A stretch of DNA of 64,000 bases from Bacteroidia bacterium (GTDB lineage: Bacteria > Bacteroidota > Bacteroidia > UKL13-3): the NCBI GenBank assembly GCA_025454875.1, contig JALONP010000004.1, forward strand, positions 71,484 to 135,483, in the 5' to 3' direction. A program made the position numbers and the translations under genes. Every line of letters begins with the position of its first letter. The first letter of the stretch is position 1. Below the pieces are notes generated by a model, which searched no databases, was not told the DNA's origin, and saw only the letters and a program-made list of their open reading frames with translations. Positions 18,268 to 26,517 of this stretch are shown here, in pieces.

Positions 18268-20436
18268 CTAAAGATGCACATAACCCAATTTCCAGAGTAA
18301 ATAATACAATCCCATTACCAACAACACCAAAGCAACCATAATTGGCCAAAGTGGGCGCTTCTTTTTGGTAAATGGATCGTTCAGGTTAATTTTAGCACCT
18401 GCAGGCAACGATGCCAAATGCGTAAGCAAGTTTCCGAAATGAATATTAACTGTTGCCCTAGCGTTAATAGCCCATCCATTTGCATCAAGCAAGGGTGCTA
18501 AATTTCGCTTTCGCAGTTTAAGATAAGCCATAATCATTGCCGGTCCGCTGATAAGCAACATAATACCTGCAACAGCAAGTGGCATTTTCCACCAGGCCAA
18601 AGCCATAAACCCAGAAACAACCGATGCTACAGCAGTACCTAATGCTCCCAAGGCAAGGCTAATTGCCGCAAAAATTCCTACAAATTTTCCTACATCAAAA
18701 GGTTGTGCAGGTGGTTTCGGTGGTTCGTTAACTGGAGCTGCTGTAATTTTACCTTGTGCATCTTCAATATTTTTGGTTGCATCAGCAGTAACTTTTGAGT
18801 CTTGCTCAGCAGCAAATTTGTTTACTTGTGTTTCAATAAAACGTGAAACTTTGCGGTAAGGCGACCAAAATGCTTGCCTAATGCTAATTGGATTGTCAAT
18901 GATTTTTACAACTGTGGCATCCCAATCATGTCCTTTACGGTCATAAAACAAAGCATTACGGCCCACAACCAAATTGTCGATATCACCATTGGTAAGAGCC
19001 GCTACAACCATCATCTTTTCATTAGTAGCCCTCGAAGTACACTCGCAGTACATTAAAAACATGCCGCTGTATGAGGCCATGGTTGAATGCTTAGGCATAT
19101 CGGTTACTTTGATACACAAGTTGCAACTGCGCTGATCAATATACAAGGTGCCCGCTTGGAAAATGGCTTTGTGTTGGGGTGAATAAAAATCGTAAAAAGT
19201 AACGAAGTTCTTAAGAAGGGTATACAAATCACGGTAATATCTTACCAACTGATCTACAAGTATGATATTGTTGGCCTCTGTTTCAAGTGCCTTATCCTGT
19301 TCAATTAAATCAAATAATGTTTGGTGAATATTGGGATTGCAGAGTTCGATTACACGCTCAGGCCCTAAAATTTCAACAATAGCTCCTTCCTTTTCTGCTT
19401 TCCATTGCACATAAGGCGCAAATAATTGTACCAACGATTTCCAATCAGCTTCCGTTATTTCTTGCTTTCCTGCAAATACTTGTTTCCCAATTAATGATTC
19501 AAACAACTGCATTTGCGACTCCCATGCAGGGTTGATTCCCTTCAGAAGTGGTAGCGGTTTGCCTGCGGCAATTTTTGCAATGGGATAAGCCGCAATCTCA
19601 TCAAGCGCAACCGATAAATCTTTGGCGCTAATGGCCAATACCCGTTCCACTGATAAGTTTAATGCATCTGTTGTTTGCTCATCAAAAGCAGCCAAGCGAC
19701 AACGGATAAAATAATCGTCTATTTTACCTTGTAAGGCGGTATAGTTTAAATAGGCTTCTTCAGTGCGCGCTCCAAATGGAAGAATCAAATGATCTTGTTC
19801 GGCCTTGTGATACCATTTTTGATAGGCAGTAGCAGCTTCTATAAACAGGTTTAGCTTTTCGCTATCCAACCCTTGTTCTCCGCTCCTGTCGGTCGTAGAA
19901 CCCACACAGTTGATTATATCTGCCAAAATGGTTTGCAGCATTTCGGTTTCAACTGTTTTAGCGGTAATTACACCATCGCCATTAAAACGCGAGGCTGCAA
20001 ATATGTTAGTGGTGTCAGATGTTTCTTCAACCGTTAACGCATCCGCATCCCCTTTGCCAAGGTTTTTTAAAATAACCCTCGCTGAGGCTAGCAAGGTACG
20101 TCCGGTTTCGGTTTCTGTATTGACTGCGGATAATGGAAAAACATCCGCTTGTTTCAATAAATCATCAGCATTGTTTAAGATACCCAATATCCATTTAACA
20201 GCTGCCAACACTTCGGGAACACGAATTTGTCCATCGTGATCAAGGTCGATTAACGCTAAGGTTTTCGGATCTATTTCGAGGTTGTTCACCGGACAACTCA
20301 AGGCGGTCCAAAGTTTTTGGTCAAGGTGTTCAAGATTCAACAAATCAGAACCTGATTCTAAGTTTACACGTTTAACTCCTCCTACTGTTGAGAAGCTCCA
20401 AGTATGTTGTTGCATAGGTGATGGCTGTTTGAACAA
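18268..20436 (-). CDS. EF-hand membrane protein of unknown function
   Basis: A 722-residue protein without a signal peptide. A canonical EF-hand calcium loop, DLDHDGQIRVPE, is at residues 64-75, and a weaker one, with NGDGVIT, is near residues 152-158. A long helical and mixed middle region follows (a short cysteine cluster, CNLCIK, lies near residue 450). A low-complexity linker (APVNEPPKPPAQPFD) leads to two or three hydrophobic helices at about 575-630 and one at the C-terminus, near residues 697-718. The layout suggests a cytoplasmic calcium-responsive domain tethered by a C-terminal membrane part. It lies between the two carotenoid units. No enzyme family is recognised. Confidence 0.75.
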   Translation of the reverse strand: MFKQPSPMQQHTWSFSTVGGVKRVNLESGSDLLNLEHLDQKLWTALSCPVNNLEIDPKTLALIDLDHDGQIRVPEVLAAVKWILGILNNADDLLKQADVFPLSAVNTETETGRTLLASARVILKNLGKGDADALTVEETSDTTNIFAASRFNGDGVITAKTVETEMLQTILADIINCVGSTTDRSGEQGLDSEKLNLFIEAATAYQKWYHKAEQDHLILPFGARTEEAYLNYTALQGKIDDYFIRCRLAAFDEQTTDALNLSVERVLAISAKDLSVALDEIAAYPIAKIAAGKPLPLLKGINPAWESQMQLFESLIGKQVFAGKQEITEADWKSLVQLFAPYVQWKAEKEGAIVEILGPERVIELCNPNIHQTLFDLIEQDKALETEANNIILVDQLVRYYRDLYTLLKNFVTFYDFYSPQHKAIFQAGTLYIDQRSCNLCIKVTDMPKHSTMASYSGMFLMYCECTSRATNEKMMVVAALTNGDIDNLVVGRNALFYDRKGHDWDATVVKIIDNPISIRQAFWSPYRKVSRFIETQVNKFAAEQDSKVTADATKNIEDAQGKITAAPVNEPPKPPAQPFDVGKFVGIFAAISLALGALGTAVASVVSGFMALAWWKMPLAVAGIMLLISGPAMIMAYLKLRKRNLAPLLDANGWAINARATVNIHFGNLLTHLASLPAGAKINLNDPFTKKKRPLWPIMVALVLLVMGLYYLLWKLGYVHL

Positions 20437-20493
20437 ACTAAAATACAGAAAATATCCATTTAACCTAAAGCGCCAAAACTATCTTCAAATTGC

Positions 20494-21189
20494 CTAGATT
20501 TTTTGTTGGCTGTTGCGGCCCTGCACCCATTCCATAATAGTTATTGGCAGTAAAAGACACGTTAGTGCATAAACGGTATCTTCTACGGGTATGGTAAATA
20601 AACGAACCCCCAAATTTTCTTGGTTGTTGTACCAAACTACAGGCTCTGGAGTGGCTATCCCTGTAAGGATTCCATTTACCACAAAAAAAGGAACGAGATG
20701 AATAAAATAAGCTAGCCAAAAATAGCCCATCCAGTTTTTTTTCAAGAATAAATAATGAATAAACAACAATACTGAGGCGATAAGACAATTGTAAAAGGTA
20801 TATGCCTTATCGCTGTTTAACAATGCCATGGTAAAGGTTGCCACCAAAAAAAACAAAGTAAGTTGGTGTTGGATGGAATCCAAAAAAGTAGACTTAAAAT
20901 AGGCTTTGAGGCAAGCATAAATAAACACACTACAATAAGGAATCACAACAAAAAAAGCCCATTCTTCTATTGGCAAATCATTTAACCGAATATCCCAAAC
21001 ATAGCTTGAATTAAACCCCCAAACTCCGGTACGTGCAAACCATCCATCCCAAATGATAAATAATATCCCATTTGCTAAGATACCCAAACCCAATGCTGGC
21101 CACTGCTTGTAAAAAGCTACCTTCTTATCGAAACTGAGGGCTAAAGGCCCAACAAGGGCAGCTAATAAAATGATGGCATATAACGACAT
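20494..21189 (-). CDS. crtYcd: lycopene cyclase, fused CrtYc-CrtYd type
   Basis: 231 residues, about seven hydrophobic helices. It contains the duplicated lycopene-cyclase domain of the heterodimeric bacterial/archaeal class in one chain. The paired carboxylate motifs are visible as LPIEEWAFF (about residue 73) and IPVEDTVYALTCLL (about residue 199). The enzyme forms beta-ionone rings from the psi ends of lycopene. It is 6 bp from crtZ in a leftward operon with cruF. The class is certain; whether it closes one end or both is not readable from sequence. Confidence 0.9.
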   Translation of the reverse strand: MSLYAIILLAALVGPLALSFDKKVAFYKQWPALGLGILANGILFIIWDGWFARTGVWGFNSSYVWDIRLNDLPIEEWAFFVVIPYCSVFIYACLKAYFKSTFLDSIQHQLTLFFLVATFTMALLNSDKAYTFYNCLIASVLLFIHYLFLKKNWMGYFWLAYFIHLVPFFVVNGILTGIATPEPVVWYNNQENLGVRLFTIPVEDTVYALTCLLLPITIMEWVQGRNSQQKI

Positions 21190-21195
21190 CTTCTG

Positions 21196-21654
21196 TTATT
21201 TAGTGGTATTTGGATCTTTCCAATACTTGAGCGGAACAATCAACATTCCGAAGTTTTCTCCTTGTTCTTTTCCTAAGTGTTTATGGTGCATTTTATGTGC
21301 CCTGCGTATTGCACGAACATAACGATTGTTCCAGTGGGTCCATATTTTAAAGCGCTGGTGAATAATGATATCGTGAACCAAAAAATAACACAAGCCATAT
21401 AACGAAATGCCTATACCAATATAGAGTCTGAAGTCGCCCCCTGCCATTAACCCCGACATGTAACAATAGGCACTCGGAACGGCAAAAATGAGGAAGAAAG
21501 CATCGTTTTTTTCAAAAAACCCTGGCTCCACTTGGTGATGGTCTTTATGTAGATACCATAACAAACCATGCATTACATATTTATGGGTGAACCAAGCCAT
21601 AAACTCCATGAAAAAAAATGTTGCGATGACTATCAATGTATTTACCAAAAACAT
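21196..21654 (-). CDS. crtZ: beta-carotene hydroxylase CrtZ
   Basis: 152 residues of a small membrane di-iron hydroxylase of the fatty-acid hydroxylase superfamily. All histidine motifs are present: HKYVMHG near residue 24, HKDHHQ near residue 37, HDIIIHQR near residue 95 and HKMHHKH near residue 120. It adds the 3-hydroxyl to the beta ring. It lies in an operon with the lycopene cyclase (6 bp) and, upstream, the cruF-like gene. Confidence 0.93.
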   Translation of the reverse strand: MFLVNTLIVIATFFFMEFMAWFTHKYVMHGLLWYLHKDHHQVEPGFFEKNDAFFLIFAVPSAYCYMSGLMAGGDFRLYIGIGISLYGLCYFLVHDIIIHQRFKIWTHWNNRYVRAIRRAHKMHHKHLGKEQGENFGMLIVPLKYWKDPNTTK

Positions 21655-21751
21655 AAAATATAAACCAATTAAAAGGGCTAAAAGTTTAAGCCGGCCTCAA
21701 AATATTGCTGAATGCTTGTGTACAAAAGTAGCAAAAGCGCGTGCATTGGTA

Positions 21752-22408
21752 CTACGGAAATTGATAAAATGCTACGCATAAACTTCCGAAAAAAATGAAT
21801 TGCAACGCAAGTAACCATGAAGCCACTCGGTTATCTGTTCCTATTTGCAATTGTTGAAACATGAAATTAAATGCAAACGAAAATGCAAACCAAGCAGTGT
21901 AGTTTTGCAATGGTGCAACTTGGTTTTTAAAATACCAAAAATCAACCATTGGTGCAACTTGCTCCATTAGTAAGTCTAATACTACCATAGTTAAAGCTGC
22001 AATTAGTGCTTTGGCAAACCGACTGTTTAACACCGAAGTTTGTGCAGTAACTTGTGATGCAAAACCGGAACTACAATAACAAAGCATCAACCAATTAATT
22101 CCTATCAATAACGGTGTATCCCAAAGCTTGTATCCTAAATTTTCGCCATAAAAGTATTGCCCAAAAATAGCCCCCGTTGCAACGCCCAATGCCTCAAACG
22201 CAAAACTGCCAACAAACACAACCGCACAAAATACAAGTAAATTCGAGTCAAACTTTTTGTGGTTAAGTCCAACCAAAAATATACTCACCAATAAATTGAT
22301 AGGCGTGAGTTTCAGAATGGAAGAGTCAAAGGCTATGGTTCCAATTAAACCAACCGCATACAATACAACAAGAATAGCAATGGATAGTTGAACTTTGTTG
22401 GGTTTCAT
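21752..22408 (-). CDS. cruF: carotenoid 1,2-hydratase family protein (CruF-like)
   Basis: 218 residues from the ATG at 22408 (an upstream ATG at 22459 would lie within the marC coding end). Seven or so membrane helices, with the family pattern FGQYFYGENLGYKLWDTP followed by LLIGINWLMLCYCSSG and, late in the protein, LLMEQVAPMVDFW. This is the DUF422/CruF family, which hydrates the psi end of gamma-carotene or bacterioruberin precursors. Together with a CrtD-like desaturase and CrtZ in the same cluster it predicts a 1'-hydroxy monocyclic carotenoid. The family is firm; the exact substrate is inferred. Confidence 0.85.
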   Translation of the reverse strand: MKPNKVQLSIAILVVLYAVGLIGTIAFDSSILKLTPINLLVSIFLVGLNHKKFDSNLLVFCAVVFVGSFAFEALGVATGAIFGQYFYGENLGYKLWDTPLLIGINWLMLCYCSSGFASQVTAQTSVLNSRFAKALIAALTMVVLDLLMEQVAPMVDFWYFKNQVAPLQNYTAWFAFSFAFNFMFQQLQIGTDNRVASWLLALQFIFFGSLCVAFYQFP

Positions 22409-22427
22409 GAATACGTTAAACAATAGA

Positions 22428-22988
22428 TTAAATATTTGCTTTAAACAATTTAACCGCAATGGCTAAAAGCACTATTCCAAAAAACTTACGTAACAATGAA
22501 AGGCCTGCTTTGCCTAATAATTTTTCAATTTTCCCTGTGGATTTAAGGGCAATGTACACCACAAGCAAATTAATAACTACTCCTACCAAAATATTTTGGT
22601 AACTGTATACCGCCTTAAGTGAAATTAATGTAGTGAGTGTGCCTGAACCCGCAATAATCGGAAATGCAATTGGAATAATACTTCCAGCCTTGTCATTAGG
22701 ATCGGCCCTAAAGATATCAATACCTAGAATCATCTCGAGGGCAATGATAAAGATAACAATTGAACCAGCGAGTGCAAACGATGCCACATCAATACCAAAA
22801 AGGCCCAAGAGTTTTTCTCCTAAAAACAAAAACACCAGCATTAATGCTCCGGCAGCAATGGTAGCCCATCCTGAATCAATATGGGTAGACTTTTGTTTGA
22901 TATTGATGATAATAGGAAGTGCTCCTAAAATATCAATAACTGCAAATAAAGTAAGGGCAATGGTTGAAATATCTTGTACTGAAAACAT
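22428..22988 (-). CDS. MarC-family membrane protein
   Basis: 186 residues with six hydrophobic helices. The MarC family (UPF0056) features are FAVIDILGALPIIINI near residue 16 and IPIAFPIIAGSGTLTTLISL near residue 106. Function is uncertain; the family was once linked to multiple antibiotic resistance without firm proof. A TAGTTTTG -7-type box ends 4 bp before the ATG. cruF starts 20 bp after the stop, so marC may drive the crt genes downstream. Confidence 0.9.
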   Translation of the reverse strand: MFSVQDISTIALTLFAVIDILGALPIIINIKQKSTHIDSGWATIAAGALMLVFLFLGEKLLGLFGIDVASFALAGSIVIFIIALEMILGIDIFRADPNDKAGSIIPIAFPIIAGSGTLTTLISLKAVYSYQNILVGVVINLLVVYIALKSTGKIEKLLGKAGLSLLRKFFGIVLLAIAVKLFKANI

Positions 22989-23009
22989 AAAGCAAAACTA
23001 CACGATTTA

Positions 23010-24230
23010 TTATTGCCTTAACGTTTTGAAAAAGAAAAGTGTTTGCATCACTGCAAAAAGGGTAACACCCATTTGGCGGTTTAGGTAATTCTCTGTCATG
23101 AAACAAATGCCCATAAACAATAGAAAATAGAGGTGAGGCCAATTTCGCTGCTTCAATGCCAATACAAAACTGACGAGCAAACACCCAACAAAAATCATAA
23201 AACCAAACAGGCCACACGTGATCCACGCATTTAAATATTCGTTATGGGTATTATAGTCAAATTGCTTGTATACATGCGTATCAAATTGGCTCAAACAATT
23301 ATTTAATGCTTGTTGTACATTTCCAGTTCCTACCCCTACCAACCAATATTGTTTCAACAATTCCATATCGCAAGCCATAATGCCTGATCGCACGTTGGTT
23401 CCATTATCATTATTCCCTTTTGGTGCTTCCATATTGGATGTGTTCATCTCCTTCAGCCTGTTTTGAACTGTAGGTGTCAAAAACAACAAAATACCTGCTA
23501 TAAGAACCAATGAAAGGATGTACCAGCGCTTTGGGTGGTAGTAAAATTGTTGAACAATCATACATACTACAACAATGATATAAGCGAGAAAAGTGGCTCG
23601 CGAAGCAGCCATTACGCCACCAAAACTACAGAGTATAACAATCCCAATTGCTAATACCAATTGCCAGCGCTCCTTTAATTGTTTATGAAACAATGCATAT
23701 AGCGAGATTATGGCGGCTGTATATACAATTGCACAATAATAGGTAGGATGTAAGGAACTGTATTGCTCGAGCGCAATGCGGTAAGAAAACGTAAAATCGG
23801 CACCATTTACCCCAATAGGATGGGTAAAACCTCTGAAGGCAATCTGCAAATTGGTAGCAACTACCAAAAGTGCTGCCGAGATTGAAAATATTGCAAAAGC
23901 AAGGTGTTGTTGTTTGGCAAATAAGCGCAGTTGGCTGAATGAAAAAACAAGTGGGACAATTACTAAAAGTAATTTCACTTGCACACTGCGGAGTCCAGCC
24001 GTTACATCATTTGAAAATACCAACCAAATCATGTACACCCACACAATACCAGAGATGAGCAAAAAAAAGCTTTTGTTAAATCGCCAATCTCTTGAAAAAA
24101 TGAGCAAAGCCAAGCCAGAAAGACCTAGTATAGCCGCTGAAAGCGAAACCCAATGCACTGGTAATATTGGGAAAGCACAAAGCAAAAAAAGTGCGTTATG
24201 ATTGACTTGCCTGAGCCACTTGGCTACCAT
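23010..24230 (-). CDS. O-antigen ligase/polymerase-like membrane protein
   Basis: 406 residues with about ten to twelve hydrophobic helices. The Wzy_C-type periplasmic loop is recognisable late in the protein with GVGTGNVQQALN and NTHNEYLNAWITCGLFGF (about residues 295-345); this H-N-x-(Y/F)-L element is typical of WaaL and Wzy enzymes. It would join or polymerise lipid-linked glycan in the periplasm. Next to an ABC-type exporter it is more likely a ligase. The start overlaps the upstream GT4 gene by 35 bp, so a slightly later start is possible. Confidence 0.82.
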   Translation of the reverse strand: MVAKWLRQVNHNALFLLCAFPILPVHWVSLSAAILGLSGLALLIFSRDWRFNKSFFLLISGIVWVYMIWLVFSNDVTAGLRSVQVKLLLVIVPLVFSFSQLRLFAKQQHLAFAIFSISAALLVVATNLQIAFRGFTHPIGVNGADFTFSYRIALEQYSSLHPTYYCAIVYTAAIISLYALFHKQLKERWQLVLAIGIVILCSFGGVMAASRATFLAYIIVVVCMIVQQFYYHPKRWYILSLVLIAGILLFLTPTVQNRLKEMNTSNMEAPKGNNDNGTNVRSGIMACDMELLKQYWLVGVGTGNVQQALNNCLSQFDTHVYKQFDYNTHNEYLNAWITCGLFGFMIFVGCLLVSFVLALKQRNWPHLYFLLFMGICFMTENYLNRQMGVTLFAVMQTLFFFKTLRQ

Positions 24231-25392
24231 ACAATACTTTTTTTACGTGTGATACGAAATGTTTATTAAAAATATGCTCAGAAAAACGAAGTGCATTTTC
24301 TCGAATCTGTTCGGGTACAAAATGCGCCTGTTGGTTTTCAAAATGGTGTACTGCCTCATTAATGGATTGTGCTGATTGCTTTTCAAAAAACACCCCTGTC
24401 TTACCATTAACAACAGTTTCCAAATATCCGCCTTTTTGATAGGCTATAATTGGCGTACCACAACTTTGAGCCTCAACAGTGGTGATACCAAAATCTTCTT
24501 CTGCTGCAAGAATAAACGCTTTGGCTTGTTGTATGTATTTCACCATTCGGTCTTTAGGTTGGTACCCCAACAGCACCACATTTTTACCCGCATACTTGGC
24601 CACCTTGTGTTTATCAGGTCCATCACCAATAATGTAAAGGTTTTTATCGGGCATTTTACTAAATGCTTCTGCAATCAGTTCTACATTTTTATAAGGTACC
24701 AAACGCCCGGCAGTAACATAAAAATCCTTACGAGGAAGCCCCGCTAACGCAAACGAGTTGGTATCAACCGGAGGATATACTACGGCTGCTTCTCTATTGT
24801 ATATTCGCTTAATGCGCTCCGCTACAAATGCGGAATTAGCTAAGAAATAATCAACATTAGGTGTATTGGCTAAGTCCCATTTACGCAACGAACCCAGTAC
24901 CCACTTGATTAAAAACGTAAATGGCTTCAATGCTGGATTTAGGTTTTTTAAATATGCCTCTTGCAAATCCCATGCATATCTGATTGGCGTATGGCAATAA
25001 CAAATGTGGATTTGTCCGGGTTGTTTACGCACATTTTTACTGACTGCGGCTGAAGAGCTAATAATTAAATCATAGCCGCTTAAATCAATGGATTGGGTAG
25101 CAGCCTTGAAAAAAGGCAGATAGTTACGGTAGTAAGTTCTGGCTAATGGAAAATGCTGCAAAAAAGTAGTTTTTACTTTGCGCCCATTTAACAAATATTG
25201 GCGATCTGATTTACGTAAAAAATCAATTAAACTAAATACATCAATTTGATCTACCTCTATTTTATCCCAATCCGTTGTGAAAGGGCTTTCGTGAGGATAA
25301 CTTTTGTCAGTAAAACTATTCAAGATAGCACGCATCACCTTCTCGCCTCCGGCACTCACATTATACCAATCATGTATCAAGGCTACTTTCAT
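24196..25392 (-). CDS. glycosyltransferase family 4 (WbaZ-like)
   Basis: 398 residues, starting MKVALIHDWYNVSAGGEKV (ATG at 25392). A GT-B fold retaining enzyme: the N-terminal domain carries CYCHTPIRYAWDL near residue 122; the C-terminal domain has GRLVPYKNVELIAEA near 229 and the E-x7-E donor site EEDFGITTVEAQSCGTPIIA near 296. It resembles mannosyltransferases of lipopolysaccharide loci, but the sugar cannot be read from sequence. It follows another GT4 gene by 11 bp on the same strand. Confidence 0.9.
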   Translation of the reverse strand: MKVALIHDWYNVSAGGEKVMRAILNSFTDKSYPHESPFTTDWDKIEVDQIDVFSLIDFLRKSDRQYLLNGRKVKTTFLQHFPLARTYYRNYLPFFKAATQSIDLSGYDLIISSSAAVSKNVRKQPGQIHICYCHTPIRYAWDLQEAYLKNLNPALKPFTFLIKWVLGSLRKWDLANTPNVDYFLANSAFVAERIKRIYNREAAVVYPPVDTNSFALAGLPRKDFYVTAGRLVPYKNVELIAEAFSKMPDKNLYIIGDGPDKHKVAKYAGKNVVLLGYQPKDRMVKYIQQAKAFILAAEEDFGITTVEAQSCGTPIIAYQKGGYLETVVNGKTGVFFEKQSAQSINEAVHHFENQQAHFVPEQIRENALRFSEHIFNKHFVSHVKKVLYGSQVAQASQS

Positions 25393-25403
25393 GCTTTCCA
25401 AAC

Positions 25404-26444
25404 CTACTGATTTTTCACCGCATCATCTACCCATTGCATTAATTTTTTTGCCGTATGCGGATAGTTGTAGGTGTCAAGCATCCATTGAGGCAATCTGGTT
25501 TTTCGTGGTTGTGCTACCGAACGAGCCAATGCCTGTGAGGCTTCACTTGTGTTTATAGGTGAACAAAACAAGGCCTCTTCTGCAAAACACTCTTTGTATA
25601 CTGGTATATCTGACAAAAGCACCGGACAACCACTGTATAAGGCCTCCCAAACTGGAATTCCGAAACCTTCGTCAAATGATAAAGAAACAAAAAGAGATGC
25701 TTGCTTATACAATTGAACCAATTCTTCATTTGTTAAATACCCTGCGTAAACTACACGTTGGTGGTATGCTTGCTGTTCCTTTTTAAACACTGATTGTTTA
25801 GCTCCAACTACTACTAATTCATAATTGGTTAACCCGCTTTGATCAAAGGCCGCTATCAGTCCACTTAAATTTTTACGCGGATTGATAGATGATACCGTTA
25901 GTATAATTTTTTTAGGTGTATCCGTATTACTTGCCCGTTGTGTCACCAAATATTGCGCAATACCATTGTACAACACATCTGCACGAACCCCAATTGTTTG
26001 TTGAATTTGTTCTGCAATGGTCTGACTAACCGTTATCACTTTTTGGCTTCGTTTCGCAATTCGGGGAATCATAAAACGGTATACTTGTGCAAACGATTTT
26101 GAAAACCACTCTGGGTGGTGCATAAATGCTAGGTCATGAATTGTTACCCATTGTTTTGAGTAAAACAAAGGCGCAGTATTACAAAAATTAATAAGCAATG
26201 GATTTCCATTTTGTTGCAAGAAAAAAGGCAATTCAACTTGTTCCCAAAAATAACCCTTACCCACTCCAATGGTTTTAAAATGAAGGTGCTGTAAATAAGC
26301 AGGACAGTGTGTACCTTTTGGCGCCAAGAGTATGTACTCAACCTCAGCGTTGTGCAGGTTACGGCAAATTTCGTGAGCAAATTGCTGAACGCCCGTAATT
26401 TGCTGTGTAAGAAACCTCGCGTTTATGTATACAGGTATTGACAA
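25404..26444 (-). CDS. glycosyltransferase family 4
   Basis: 346 residues if translation starts at the TTG at 26444 (giving SIPVYINARFLTQQITGVQQF, the normal GT4 beginning). Longer open frames upstream would overlap the divergent gene and have no family similarity. A TACATTTG box at 26464-26471 (minus strand) supports this start. The C-terminal domain shows LTVSSINPRKNLSGLIAAF and the E-x7-E motif SFDEGFGIPVWEALYSGCPV. It probably transfers a hexose to the surface glycan. Acceptor and donor are unknown. Confidence 0.85.
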   Translation of the reverse strand: MSIPVYINARFLTQQITGVQQFAHEICRNLHNAEVEYILLAPKGTHCPAYLQHLHFKTIGVGKGYFWEQVELPFFLQQNGNPLLINFCNTAPLFYSKQWVTIHDLAFMHHPEWFSKSFAQVYRFMIPRIAKRSQKVITVSQTIAEQIQQTIGVRADVLYNGIAQYLVTQRASNTDTPKKIILTVSSINPRKNLSGLIAAFDQSGLTNYELVVVGAKQSVFKKEQQAYHQRVVYAGYLTNEELVQLYKQASLFVSLSFDEGFGIPVWEALYSGCPVLLSDIPVYKECFAEEALFCSPINTSEASQALARSVAQPRKTRLPQWMLDTYNYPHTAKKLMQWVDDAVKNQ

Positions 26445-26517
26445 ATATGAACTTGAATTTATGCAAATGTAATATGAACAATGAATTTTAGAGATTAAAC
26501 TGCCATATTCGCAATTA

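Noticed and set aside
22428-22988. marC as a carotenoid gene
   Set aside because: It is next to cruF on the same strand, but the family has no known link to carotenoids; treated as co-located only.
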